Made by a program: the position numbers and the translations under genes. From Epiperipatus broadwayi (lineage: Eukaryota > Onychophora > Udeonychophora > Euonychophora > Peripatidae), in the NCBI GenBank assembly GCA_028023455.1, contig JAQFVV010000158.1, positions 2,304,661-2,368,660 of the forward strand: a stretch of DNA of 64,000 bases. The letters run 5' to 3'. The notes below the pieces were generated by a model, which was given only the letters and a program-made list of their open reading frames with translations, was not told the DNA's origin and searched no databases. Shown here piece after piece: positions 23,389-34,669 of this stretch (its first letter is position 1; every line of letters begins with the position of its first letter).

Positions 23389-23595
23389 TTTACTGGTTTT
23401 TATTGCTATGACATATTACCATGAAGACTTACCACTCTAATCTTTCGATCTTTAACGTAACATCTCCACATGATTTCTGAACACATTTTATCGAGTGACA
23501 TTGTCCGGAAATCACTAGGAGACGTTATCTTAAAGATCGAAAGATTAGAGTAGTACGTCTTTGTGGTAATATGTCATAGCAAGAAAAATACTAAA
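23389..23595. repeat. 207-bp palindrome at the right end of the 2.9-kb element
   Basis: The left arm starts near 23389 and its sequence TTGCTATGACATATTACCA has its reverse complement at the right, TGGTAATATGTCATAGCAA. The segment ACTCTAATCTTTCGATCTTT is matched by AAAGATCGAAAGATTAGAGT. The centre (CTCCACATGATTTC to GAAATCACTAGGAG) also pairs. The outer 30 bases equal the element TIR, so this may be a fold-back derivative of the same family located at its end. Confidence 0.85.
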
Positions 23596-24003
23596 GTGCC
23601 AAAATCTGTAAATGTTTACTTGTTAATTTTTTTTAATTTGAGGTAATAATTTTGTTTGTTACTAATAGTAATAAATACCTGTAAATGTTTTTTGAAAAGT
23701 TGTTTTTATTTATTAAATATTTGCTAACTAATTTTTATTTTTGCTGTGATGGCATAGTAGCAGTAATAACCTATCATCTATCTACAATCTAGTATAAATA
23801 GATGACTACAGATAGATAGGAAAAAAGACAAGCAAAGAGAAAGACAGATACATAGATAAGTATGATGGAGTAACTACAATGACCCCCCCCCCACAGTTAT
23901 TCATTTTTCTGGTTCCCATGTGAAAATATAGAACATCAGCTGAGCTTGCAGTTTGAGCCAATATAAAATAATTATTTATTTATTTATTTATTTTATATGT
24001 TAC

Positions 24004-24080
24004 AGCATTGACCAAAAAGCAAACCTGGGCCGGATGCTTGGAAACCAGCTATGCTAACTGCTAAGCCACCACGCTTGACA
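24004..24080 (-). mobile_element. tRNA-derived SINE with (AAAT)n tail
   Basis: On the minus strand, 24080-24004 reads TGTCAAGCGTGGTGGCTTAG (with box A-like GGCTTAGCAGTTAGC), then CATCCGGCCCAGGTTTGC (box B region), then ATGCTGTAACATATAAAAT and an AAAT repeat tail to about 23970. It resembles the head at 1681-1774. Non-functional as a tRNA. Confidence 0.7.
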
Positions 24081-24439
24081 TCTTTTTATTTTTGAAAATC
24101 AACATAAAATATAAATTTAGTATTTGTTAATTCTTTCTAATATTTAATAAACTGATAAGCACTTGCGCATGTTTGCTCACTTTCAGGTTTTCATATTGGT
24201 TTAATAATTTTTTATTTGTTTTACTTTTTTAATTATGTATAATAGTTTTATTCATTAATTTTTAATATTTACTATATCAGGCTTAGGGGTTTGTTTATAT
24301 CTCTCTGAATTGAATATTTTGATAACATTTAAAATGTGATAGTTGTTTGTAAAATTAAGGCTTTCATTTTAGCACCCCCCCCCATAATGAATTAGTTAGT
24401 TAGGCAGTTTCTTCTATGTGATGGCAAAACACCATTAAA

Positions 24440-24629
24440 TTCACAAAAAAAAAAAATATTTCTGAAGTGTAATTTTCACTATACCACTTTCATATAAGAA
24501 AGATTTCTATCCACTTTTAACATTTTGTTGAGGGCTGAATCATTAACATATGACCCATGTCATGCAAAAAAAGATGTATGATCCCCAAGATACATATCAG
24601 TTGGCCCAGACCACAATCTCTTATATGTA
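24440..24629 (+). repeat. Dispersed repeat R, first copy
   Basis: The stretch with TCTATCCACTTTTAACA, then ATGATCCCCAAGA, CAGTTGGCCCAGA and CCACAATCTCT matches 39050-39220 (TCTATCAACTTTTAACA, ATGAACCCCAAGA, CAGTTAGCCCAGA, TCACAATCTCT). The class is unknown. The solo LTR starts at its right edge. Confidence 0.6.
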
Positions 24630-26310
24630 TGTACTATAACGGTCTGGGTTTTCCACTAGAAAGAAGAGAACACATCTCACTATGCTCGGACCTAAGGTCT
24701 TCTAGTAGGATGCTGTGAATGATTCAATAAAGTATCTAACCAATGATCGTATCTACCTCAAATGGGCCAACTCTAAATTTACACATTAAATCCAGATACA
24801 ATTTAGACTAGTTCATCTGTACCTCACCTATCTTTTGGATTCCATTACACCTCAGTATTAGAATGTTGCCATCGACTCTCTTCAAGGATAAATTTACTCT
24901 AGATAGCAATTATCACACATCTATATAGGTTTCAATTGAGTGAAGAGTTCATCTGACCATATTATATTATGATGTAAAAAGAAAATGTGTATATGAATGT
25001 ATATCTGGTTATGAATTGATGAATGAATAGATAAATAATTTTGACAAACTAGAGACCATTTTAATAAAAATCAAGTTAACAATGTTTATTGACAAACAAA
25101 ATAAAAACTCAGAACTCTTTTAATATGATAAAAAATATGTGTATATATTTTTGTATGTGTCAAATATGTATATCTACCATATTAACAATGTGTTCATTAT
25201 TCATACCCTTACCCATGGTAGATATACATCACAAGGCACAAAATATTTACAAAGCAATAAAATTAACAAAAAAATATTAATTCATTATTATAATGATTAT
25301 GAAGCTAAGTATTTTACAATATTATAATGTATATACAATAATGTCATTGTCCAATTCCAGCTGTCAAAGTTCCATTTTCTTTGGCGATCTCTTAACAATG
25401 TACAAGTTTCCTATAGTTGATAGAAAAGAACATTCACACTAGAAGATTAGTCATTCATACAGAAAAACAAATATAAATGATCATTAGTTAACAAAAAAAA
25501 TAAACAACACAAAATAAACAACACCCCATGTACTTTCTTAATTTCAATTACAGTGCACTCTTCCAAGTTGCAGATATTTAGGTTTCCAAGTACGGAAGTG
25601 AAATAAAAATAGAATTCTAGAAATGTACATATAATTTAATACAAAATAAATTAAAACCATATCATCTTGATTGATGTCCGTGAATTTGGCAGATAATGTA
25701 TTTCATAAACAGAGACCATCTTTCTACAGTCACCCTTCCTCAGCAAGTTATGCATCACTCATGAACTTCTCAGTGGTATTTAAAATGATGTTATTTCCAT
25801 CTTCTGTTGCTGTTGTTGTTTTCATTCTGGGCCCATCTAGATATGTAAGACATGTTTGCTTAGGTATAATACAGGTGAATCTTAAATCACTGTACTTCCT
25901 ATGGTTAGAAAAAGTAGCACTCCAGCCCTATAACAATATTATATAAGCCAGAATAGATTGCTCTGCAGTTCATAAAAGATTTAAATTTCCTTAATTCACC
26001 ATTTGTTATTTAATGGCTTTTTTAAGCAAAAAATCATTTCATCGTATATATATATGACAATATTCTATTTCTTTATTTTATTCATATTCAAATAAATGTC
26101 AATTTAAGATCAGCTCTGTTATTTGTATCTATGTTGCAATGTTGTATTTCTTTATTTTATCCATATTTGAATAATAGCTGCTTTTAATTTAAATGTCAAT
26201 TTAAAATCAGTTCTGTTATTTGTATCTAAGTTCACGAATCTATCAAAATTTTTGTTTAAATATTCTCTTAGATGCGAACATTCAATTTTTAGATTGTAAT
26301 AGTCAAATAT
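24630..26310 (-). mobile_element. Solo or truncated LTR of the Gypsy-type element
   Basis: It begins TGTACTATAACGGTCTGGG (minus-strand LTR 3' end, reversed) and follows the LTRs at 30893 and 36450 through shared blocks: GAAGTATCTAACCAATGATC, TTTACACATTAAATYCAGAT, ACCCATGGTAGATATACA and GGTTTCCAAGTA. Homology fades after TTCAATTTTTAGATTG near 26300, so the last 600 bp or so of the LTR are missing. An open frame at 25671-25946 is LTR sequence, not a gene. It contains an internal duplication at about 26060-26230. Confidence 0.8.
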
Positions 26311-26789
26311 GTACATTCGTGTAACAAAATCCAGAGTTTTAGTAAATCACCCTGAGACTGACCAGCATAAGATGGTAACAACCACGTGTCTGATATAGCC
26401 CCAGTTTCTTTACTATTGCTCAAAGATTCACTACCTTATGGATGATACATATGAGGCCACAGCAGTATTCTCTTTCATCACATGCCAGCAGTAGAACATC
26501 TGTAAAGCACAAGACTGGGAAATTGACATTCTAACTAGTATAGCTATATAGAAGATGTGTGTGGCAGAACATAATTATGAAATATGGATGGTGATTCTTA
26601 ACTATTAATTAACTAATCAATAATGACTTAAAAATGAGCAACATTGAGACACTGAGCAAAAGTTAAATTAAAATTAATTTAATGAAAACTAAATAATAAA
26701 ATTAATAAATGAAATAATAAATACAATGATTATATGGATTGTCTCCCTTGCAGGTTATTAAGTTAGGGATACAATTTAACATTTAAGTT
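26311..26789. other. GC-richer unclassified block, then AT-rich sequence
   Basis: The part at 26330-26570 (CACCCTGAGACTGACCAGCA, CATCACATGCCAGCAG) is GC-richer than background but has no frame or terminal repeat I can identify. It may be old transposon sequence next to the solo LTR. Confidence 0.35.
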
Positions 26790-27100
26790 TTAGGTTTACG
26801 TGCAGGTGATGATTTAGGATATAATCATTTATGGTTTACTGAATTACAGGTAGTTTGGTTTATATATATGACATTTGAAATCACTCACAAATGATATTCA
26901 TTTTCTGGTTACAAATTAGTTACATTATTCAAATTGTCATATATATGTAAATCACTCACAGGTGATGATTTTGGATATAAGCATTAACATTTATATATAT
27001 AGCACTCCAATCACTCACAGGTGATTATAGTTTTAGATTACAAATAATTTAATTTACTTCGCTATATATATGTCTATCATTCGCAGGTGATGAAGAAATT
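26790..27100 (+). repeat. Degenerate tandem array with CAGGTG cores
   Basis: About five units of 60-90 bp each carry a near-palindromic core, AATCACTCACAGGTGATTA or variants (GTGCAGGTGATGATT, ATCATTCGCAGGTGATGA), followed by a GGATATAAKC-type stretch and a TATATATG run. Three or four cores keep the E-box CAGGTG. AT-rich and non-coding. Confidence 0.65.
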
Positions 27101-28599
27101 ATATATTTTAAGTTAACAGTTTCATGAGCTTTAATATTATTTTATAAATTTAGTCTAATTTGCTCATGATGATCTATGCCTAGTTTATACTATATAACAG
27201 GACCTAGATTTGCTATAGAGCTAGCAGAAGTGATTACTAACATTTATAAAGATAATTTTATTAAGTGCGAATAATTAATATATTCTCTATATAACTTATA
27301 TGCATATGAAACTAGATTCAAATTCAAATCAAAGCTGAAAGATACAATTATTATGGGGGGATGAACTGATGATTTGGCAGTCAGACTTCAGATAGCAAGG
27401 CATATAGAAAATATACAATCTGAGTCCCTGCATCTTGAATGTGTGCTTTTTCACGGGATTTGTTCCAAGTACCAGTTCCCTTTTCACTATACTCATTGCT
27501 GTGGAAATAAGAGGCCTTTTAGTCTGGTGATCAAACAACTAATTAAATCTGTGGGAGTCTCATGCTCCATTTCTGAGGATGCAGAATGGGGTGGTGTGTA
27601 TCTGACCACCATCTGAAGGAGGTAGTTGTCCAAACTAAGAGAGCAATGGGATAATCCTTACACATATGCTCATTAAAGAAATATATACAGTAACAAGTAT
27701 ATACGCCATAGCGTTTCTTAAGGACACATTCGCACCGCTGACTATATCATTATATAATAAAATTATGATGCTAAATAATAGTTTCCTTCATGAAACTACC
27801 GTAGATCAGTTCATTATATAGCATGTATAATTATCCTATTCTGGAAAGCTTACGAATCTAATTTATAAACTATCTATATAGGCATTTATATAATTCTAGG
27901 GAGGACTACAGCATATTATGGATAATTAAGATATAAAGTTATAGATTTATGCTGTATTTTATCACTTCGGCTAAATATTAACTTAATATCATGTTTAAAG
28001 CAAATCTATCTTAGAATAGCTGTAAGCTTTCAATTATATCTTAAATAAGCCATTTTATCCTTTTCAGAACGGAGTTTCTTTTATGCGTTAATACATGCAG
28101 AATTACATATATATGCTTGAGAATATCTAATCACTTCTCACTATTCATTTAACTAAGAGTAAAACTCCGCTTTGAACAAATATAGCATAAACAAATACAT
28201 AATTGAAAAATAATAAAATTTGGCATAGATTTAACTAAAAGAAATGTAAGTGGCTTTATTTAAGCTTAGTTTAAAAGGGAATTGGAATGAAATTAGTTTA
28301 TATTTGATTGATTCAGTTCAATATAGATCTAAGTTATCTAAGAGAATTAATAAAAGCAAATATTCATAAAGTTAAAATGAAGGCTATGAATATGAGGCAT
28401 GGATCCTCGAAAACGTTAAGCCGATAAACTTTAATACTAATTAATATCTTCTCTAATTAACAATTATATATTTTACATTTTAAATAAAGCATTTAGAATT
28501 AGACGTAATGGAAGTTATGACAAATCATTTAAAATCAATCGATTAAAGCAAGTTAAAACTACATCAATTTTAATAACCTAGATTAAACTAAATAAGTTG
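27101..28599. other. Unclassified sequence, GC-richer at 27340-27650
   Basis: The block 27340-27650 has open frames on both strands (80 codons plus, 69 codons minus), with GC-rich patches such as CATGCTCCATTTCTGAGG, but I recognise no domain. The remainder is AT-rich without motifs. It is possibly the internal part or LTR of another retroelement. Confidence 0.3.
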
Positions 28600-28730
28600 A
28601 AACTAAATCAATCAGAAATAAATCAATAAACCAACAAATAAATCAGTAAATAAATTCGGTAAGTAAATCAATAAATAACAAAATAAATCAGAAAATCAAA
28701 TCAGTAAATAAATCAACTAAATCGGCAAGA
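28600..28730 (+). repeat. Simple AAATCA/GTAAAT low-complexity tract
   Basis: Irregular repeats of AAATCAGTAAAT and AATCAATAAAT over about 130 bases, without a fixed period. Confidence 0.75.
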
Positions 28731-29290
28731 TTTTAGGATTGAAATAACGAAAATAAAATTACATTTAAGTGATGAGTTTAAAGTAGATTATTAATTTGGC
28801 CCTAGATTTTAAATGTAGCTAGCTTATAGAAATTAATGAATTTTAGTAGAAAAGTTAATTTTAATTTGAGGGGTTGGTTACCGCTATCTTGTTTCTGCTG
28901 GCAAGTTGGCTTCATTGTTGTGGGATTTCTTCTTAGGTGGTGCCGGTTCTTACTACACTGCTCCCTGCATCTGGTAGATCTTCCCAAGGTCAAGAAGGCA
29001 AGAAAAGTTGCCTTCTACCCAGACTTCATCATCATCAGCAATCTTATAAAATACTTTGTCAATGAATTGACATAATAATGTCTGACTGAGTTAAAGATGG
29101 CTGCAGAGGCTTATATACCAGCTTACACCCCTCTCCCCTGTCATAGTAGTTGTAGATCTGTTTTTCTAGTTTTCTTGCTGCTTCTAAAAAATCGTGGAAT
29201 CCCACTGTGATTGATTTTTTTTACAGGTGGATTTTACTTTCAGTCAACCACAGTTTTTCCTTCAGTCACTCAGGATAATTATTCATACTT
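28731..29290 (-). other. Unclassified GC-richer block with a TATA-like promoter element
   Basis: On the minus strand GGTATATAAGCCTCTGC lies at about 29120-29104, followed about 25 bp later by AACTCAGTCAGAC, a promoter-like arrangement. Downstream are short frames such as RSTRCREQCSKNRHHLRRN with no known motif. The layout resembles the start of an LTR retrotransposon transcript, but I found no matching second LTR. A host promoter is also possible. Confidence 0.3.
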
Positions 29291-29709
29291 TTATTTTAAG
29301 ATCTATTTTTACTCTTAATTTGTAACTTGGTCATAATACAGTGAGAAAGATTAAGTTTTATGAAGTCATCTTTGTAGAAAAACAAATCTAAAAGATGAAA
29401 AACATTTTCTTATATATGTAACTCGATTATATAATTTAGCAATATATGCAGAATTATATAATAATTTCAAATATTACTTTTAGAATAATTATTCTAAATA
29501 AACAAATTTATAACATATTAATTCTGTTAAAATTATTCTTTCCTGCATATATGTAGTCTCTTGTTACACATACAAAGCATTTTTCATTTATTTATTACCA
29601 GAAATATATGTGCCTTTTCATGGGTTTTTACATATACAGATACAATTTTCACATACTGCATTTAGGTTTAAATTTAGCCTGATTTTAATACAATATTAAC
29701 ATGATATAT

Positions 29710-30892
29710 GAGGATTTGGTGATAGTTACATATATAGAAATACTACTATAGAATATAGTAGGTGAAACAGTAGGATTGACAGATCTGACTGTTTCAAGAT
29801 GTTGGTGTTATACAGATATTATATCTTTTTGAAAATAATAAGATGATGCAAATGAATTGGGTTTACTTGTATACCGGGTTTAGTTTCCATTGTTTAGTAT
29901 ACCTGCATTTGGTGATAGTTACATATATAGAAATACTACTATAGGATATAGTAGGTGAAACAGTAGGATTGACAGATCTGACAGTTTCAAAATGTGGGTG
30001 TTATACAGCTATTATATCCTTTTGAAAATAATAAGATGCAAATAAATTGGATTTACTTGTATACCAGGTTTAGTTTCCATTGTTTAGTATACCTGCATTT
30101 CTGTCCTTTTCCATTTGCTGTATACGTCCATTGTTGCACATATTATATTGATTGTAAGTAAAAATAAAATTTCATAATAGAATTCTACTTTAACCTTCTG
30201 CATTTGGTTACGTAGTGACAGGCTTGACATTAGGTCATTCTATACTTACAAAGTCTAAGTCTTGTATCATGACTTAAAAAGTCATTGACATTTAATTCAT
30301 TATTGGTACATATATATTTGTATGATTTCTTTAACTGGTTTTTTGTTATCCTTTTATTAGATAAAACAAATTAATCTATTGTGGCATTTACTTAATATAG
30401 TATTAAATAAAATAAATGTTTGTTTTGTATATATATATATATGTATATTTTACTTTATAAAATATGTCATAGGACCTTATGCTATTCCTCTCCATTCAGC
30501 AGCTATGTTTGACCTTGTATTTTTTTGAGTTTGTATATGCAATACTTTAAATGTCTAGTTTTTATCCTGTCAATTTACTCGCCTAACTCCTATTTCAATT
30601 TAGTCTTATTAGTTAATTATGTATTTATGGTCTTAGTTTATCACTTTGTTCACATCAATCAATGTACATTCAATGTTACACATTGATATTCCCTTTCTTA
30701 GTTAAGTGTATTAATCAGTTGTCACTCAAATAAATTCATCCAGGTGAATAAGTTCCAACATTTTTTTTATTTATTTTTACCAATCCAATGGTGGAACCTC
30801 CTTAGAAACTCATATTTTGGGCCCATAAAGTATGGGCACCAGAATGTTCCTGTACGAATCTATGGTTCAATGCCCAACATTGGGTGCCATAA
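29710..30892 (-). mobile_element. Partial tandem copy of the Gypsy element: leader joined to LTR fragment
   Basis: Plus-strand 30468-30892 matches the leader at 36018-36449 (TATGTCATAGGAC through GAATAAGTTC and the primer-binding site). At 30467 it joins directly to sequence matching the far end of the LTR (29800-30460 against 32813-33290 and 38341-38780). A 190-200-bp tandem duplication lies at about 29714-29907 and 29908-30097 (both with GGTGATAGTTACATATATAG). This continues the minus-strand element beyond its 3' LTR, as in LTR-sharing tandem copies with internal deletion. Confidence 0.7.
30873..30889 (-). other. Primer-binding-site-like sequence
   Basis: Minus strand TGGCACCCAATGTTGGG lies 3 bp after the LTR end. 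It resembles the TGGCGCCCAAC-type primer-binding sites of many LTR retroelements, with a CpG-to-TpG-type change. The copy at 36429-36446 is more decayed (TGGTGCTTAATGTGGTGC). Confidence 0.6.
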
Positions 30893-33392
30893 TGTATTGG
30901 TCTTGGGTTTCCACCAGAAGAGGGGGGACACATCTCACTACAAGTACATCTACAGTCTTCTGATAGTATGCTGTGAATGATTTGATGAAGTATCTAACCA
31001 ATGATCATATCAAACTCTAATGGGCTAGCTCTAAGTTTACACATTAAATTCAGATACAATTTAGTCTACGTATGGATGAAGTATCTAACCAATGATCATA
31101 TCAAACTCTAATGGGCTAGCTCTAAGTTTACACATTAAATTCAGATACAATTTAGTCTAGTTCATCCATACCTATCACCTTTCGGAATCCATTATGCCTC
31201 AGTATTCAAACTCAGAAAGAATGTTGCCTTCAGCTCTCTTTATGGGTGAATTTACTCTAAATAGCAACTACTGTACTTCTACATAGGTCCAATTGAGTGA
31301 ATTGTTCATCTCACCATATTACTATATTATGATGTAAAAAAAAGTCTGTGTATATACATGCATATCCAGTTACGAATTGATGAACGAATGGATAAATAAT
31401 TTTGACAAACTAGAGACCATTTTAATGACAATCTCAAGTTAATAACGTGTATTGATTAACAAAATAAAAATTCAAAACTCTTTTAACATGATAAAAAATA
31501 TATGTATACATTTTTGTCCATGTCAAATATGTATATACCATATTAATCATGGGTTTATTATTCGTATCCTTACCCATGGTAGATATACAACACAAGGCAT
31601 GAAATATTTACAATGCAGATGAAATTTAACAAAAAAAATTATTAATTCATTATTACAATGATCTCGAAGCTGACTATTTTACAATATTATATCAATGTAT
31701 GTACAATAGTTTCATTGTCCAATCCCAGCTGTAGAAGTTCCATCTTCTTTGAAACCCTCCCCTAATTATGTACAACAACCATGCAGGAAGATTCATCATT
31801 CATACAAAACAAATATAAATGATCATTAGTTAATATAAAAAAAAACCAAAAATTTTGTCCTGTAAGCAAGTGAATGTTCTTAATATGGAATAATATCAAA
31901 TAAAATCTTATCTTATTCCATATCACAATCAGGATGATAACCAATGTCAGATCACTACAAAGGAAGAGCTTACCTAAACTTTATTTAACAAAAAAAGACT
32001 GTGTTTAACATAACAATCTCCCCCCCCCCCCGTATTTTCTTGATTTCAATTACAGTGGACAATTCCAAATTGTAGATATTTAGGTTTCCAAGTATGGAAG
32101 TGAAATAAAAATAAAATTCTAGAAAAGATATATCTATATAAAAATAATAGAAAATAAATTAAAACTCACATCATCTTGATTAAATATCTGTGAATTTGGC
32201 AAATAATGTCTTTCATAGATAGAGTCCATCTTCCTCCAGGTAACTCTTCTTCAGCAAGTCATGCATCACTCCCGGGAACTCATCAGTGACACAAATGACA
32301 TGATGCTATTTCCATCTTCTGTTGTTTTCATTCTGGATTCCATCCATATAAGACAGGACAGTTAAAATTTGCTTAGGCATTATACAAGTGAATGTTAAAT
32401 CACTATGCTTTCTGTAGTCAGGGACAATAACACTCCAGCCCTATGGCAATGTTAAATTAGCCTGAATACAATACTCTGCAGTTCCTAAAACATTTAAATT
32501 TCCTTAATTCACTATTTGGTATTTAGGACTTTTATAAGGAAAGAATTATTTCATCATTTATATATATTAGCTGGTGGTGTTCTATTTCTTTATTTTACCC
32601 GTATACGAATAATAGCACAGTTTTTATTTTAAATGTCAACTAAAATCAGTTGTTATTTTTATCCAGCCACATAAATCTATCAAAACATTTTTCTGTTTAA
32701 ATATTGGCTATAGTTTTTTTATAATTTTGTGCTATAAAAGATTACATTAATAATTTGGAATGTTTGAATAAGTCATCCATATTCTCTTAGATATGAACAT
32801 TTGATTTTTGGATGTTGGTGTTATACAGCTATTATATCCTTTTGACAATAATAAAAGATGATGGGAATGAACTGTTTGCTTTTAAACTGGGTTTACTTTC
32901 CATTGATAAATATACTTGCATTTTCTTTTCCATTGCTGTGTATGTCCATTGTTGCACATATTATATTGATTGTAAGTGCTGTCACCTTCCAAGTTTGGAT
33001 AGCTAGGGCCTGGCTTGACATTAGGTCATCGCTATGCTTACCGAGTCTAAGTGTTGTATCATGACATAAAAATACATGGATAATTCATTAATGGTATACA
33101 TTATGATTTCTTTAACTCATTTTTTGTTATCCTTTTATTAGATAAGGGAAATTAATCTACTGTCTCATTTTTTGTTATCCTTTTATTAGATAAGGGAAAT
33201 TAATCTACTGTGACATTTACTTAACATAGTATTTAATAAAATAAATATTTGTTGTATTTATATATGTGTGTGTTTCTATTTTACTCTATATAATGATAAT
33301 GCATGCTCAACCACCTATTAGCTAATCTTATGTTTTAAATGAGTTTGATTTGGTGGTGTCAATAAATAAAGGCCAGACTCAAATGGATTGCA
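30893..33392 (-). mobile_element. Gypsy-type retrotransposon, 3' LTR (about 2.5 kb)
   Basis: On the minus strand it begins TGCAATCCATTTGAGTC at 33392 and ends ACCAATACA at 30893, giving TG...CA ends. A purine-rich stretch (AAGGGTTGGGAAGTTGTAAG) lies just upstream on the minus strand, as expected for a polypurine tract. It is homologous over its length to 36450-38876. Internal duplications of about 85 bp (30985-31160) and 48 bp (33113-33208) are private to this copy. A 12-base C run lies at 32020-32031. Divergence between the LTRs is considerable, so the insertion is old. Confidence 0.8.
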
Positions 33393-33849
33393 AACAACCC
33401 TTACAACTTCCCAACCCTTACAGGGTTAAAATTTTAACACTTAAGTAGTGTATAAATTTTGTTTAGCATTGGATTGTCTATTGTAAAAAAAAGAAAAAAA
33501 AACTTATGAAATCTTCATCTTTTGACATTCCTTCAACTGTTCTTGCATGATTTCTTAATCTATTAATCACGTTACAGTAACGTGTGATTCATATATGGAT
33601 CATATAATTCAAATTCAACCGGTAATGGGTTTCTATCATAAATGGCACATAGTTTAATTTCTTAGTCTTCACTTTGCTCACTTTTGACATTTACTGGAGA
33701 TTTTTGAAGGTCCAAACAAAGTATTGGAGTGTACATCATTCTGTATGGAGCAACTCCAGATAAACTATCTCAGCAACTGCTTTTGCACTTATCTGAGCAT
33801 ACTTTCATCACAAACTCTTGACCCTATTATTTGTTTTTTGTCTCCTCCC

Positions 33850-34450
33850 TTTTTTTCCTAGTCTCAACTAAAATTCATGCCTATCTTTTAACTTGAATAT
33901 AATCTGAGTGTATTAGTTAGGTGGTCACTCTGAATGGCAAAAATAAGGCTTTAATCTGCAGGTATTGTATATGCTTTTAATTTCCCCTTCCACATTTATC
34001 CAAAATATATTTGGACCTGATTGCTTCACAATAGTGAATGGTCATTCATATTGGTGATAAAATTGCTGACACATTCTCTAGTGGTTTACTCAGGTAGGGA
34101 GTCTTGACAAAGACTTTTGTCACCTGTTTTAAAGTTGTGCATATTCCTCTTCTTGATTTTGTTTCTTCATTCAGCCTTATCTATTAGTTGTTCATACACT
34201 TTTCATATATTACTCTACATATCATTTGAGTATGTTTAACTGTGGGTTAACACTTGTTGAATAGTGTTGCTTTCATGTCACTCTTGGATGGCTTGGTTGG
34301 CCTATAGCCTGTGGTTTAGTGAAACATGTAGGTGATTTATCCATATCCTACTTACTTTTGAACATTTCTTCCTTGTGTTTGTGACATCATCATTTATTCT
34401 CTCCTTTATTACTTTTTGTTAAAACTATATTTGGGTTTGTTGGGTTTACT
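33850..34450 (-). pseudogene. Gypsy-type integrase C-terminus, decayed
   Basis: Minus-strand translation over three frames gives TGYRPTKPSK-like and DMKATLFNK pieces, then HNFKTGDKS, PLENVSAILSPI, PFTIVKQSGPNIFWI and NTCRLKPYF. The succession (basic helix, then a chromodomain-like or GPY/F-type module with G-P-F and R-L-K-P) is that of the Ty3/Gypsy integrase C-terminus, which binds DNA next to the catalytic core. The DDE core itself is not recognisable. Several stops and frameshifts; non-functional. Confidence 0.65.
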
Positions 34451-34669
34451 TTTTCTAGGTCACAATCCTTGAGGTCCATCCTTAATATGTGCTTCTTAAG
34501 CCTTGGTATTGATAAGCTTAATGAATGTGAAGGGGCCTTCATAAGTATTGCATAACTTGTGAAAGTGTGGACTTTTTTGTTTAGTGGTTTGTAGTGTAAT
34601 GTTCACTATTATGATCTAATAGCTTTCTCTATTTGGATCATCTTCTATATATGGGAGAAATTTCAAATG

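Larger units (their letters stand above)
20705..23600. mobile_element. Complete 2.9-kb non-autonomous TIR transposon with 8-bp target duplication
   Basis: The octamer AAAATCTG occurs immediately outside both ends (20697-20704 and 23601-23608). The left end is GGTAGTTTCGGATTTTTCTT and the right end, reverse complemented, is GGCACTTTAGTATTTTTCTT. By eye the two ends agree at about 29 of 35 positions, with the shared core ATTTTTCTTGCTATGAC. The interior has no transposase frame. It holds GC- and CpG-richer sequence at 20700-20940, a 270-bp duplication, a 115-bp array, a 31/37-bp minisatellite and a 207-bp palindrome at the right end. An 8-bp duplication with GG-initial TIRs would suit Merlin-like or hAT-like families (inference); the source transposase is not in the window. 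Confidence 0.85.

Noticed and set aside
27329-27616. Overlapping frames on both strands as a gene
   Set aside because: Neither translation shows a domain, and both arise in a GC-richer patch where stops are rarer.
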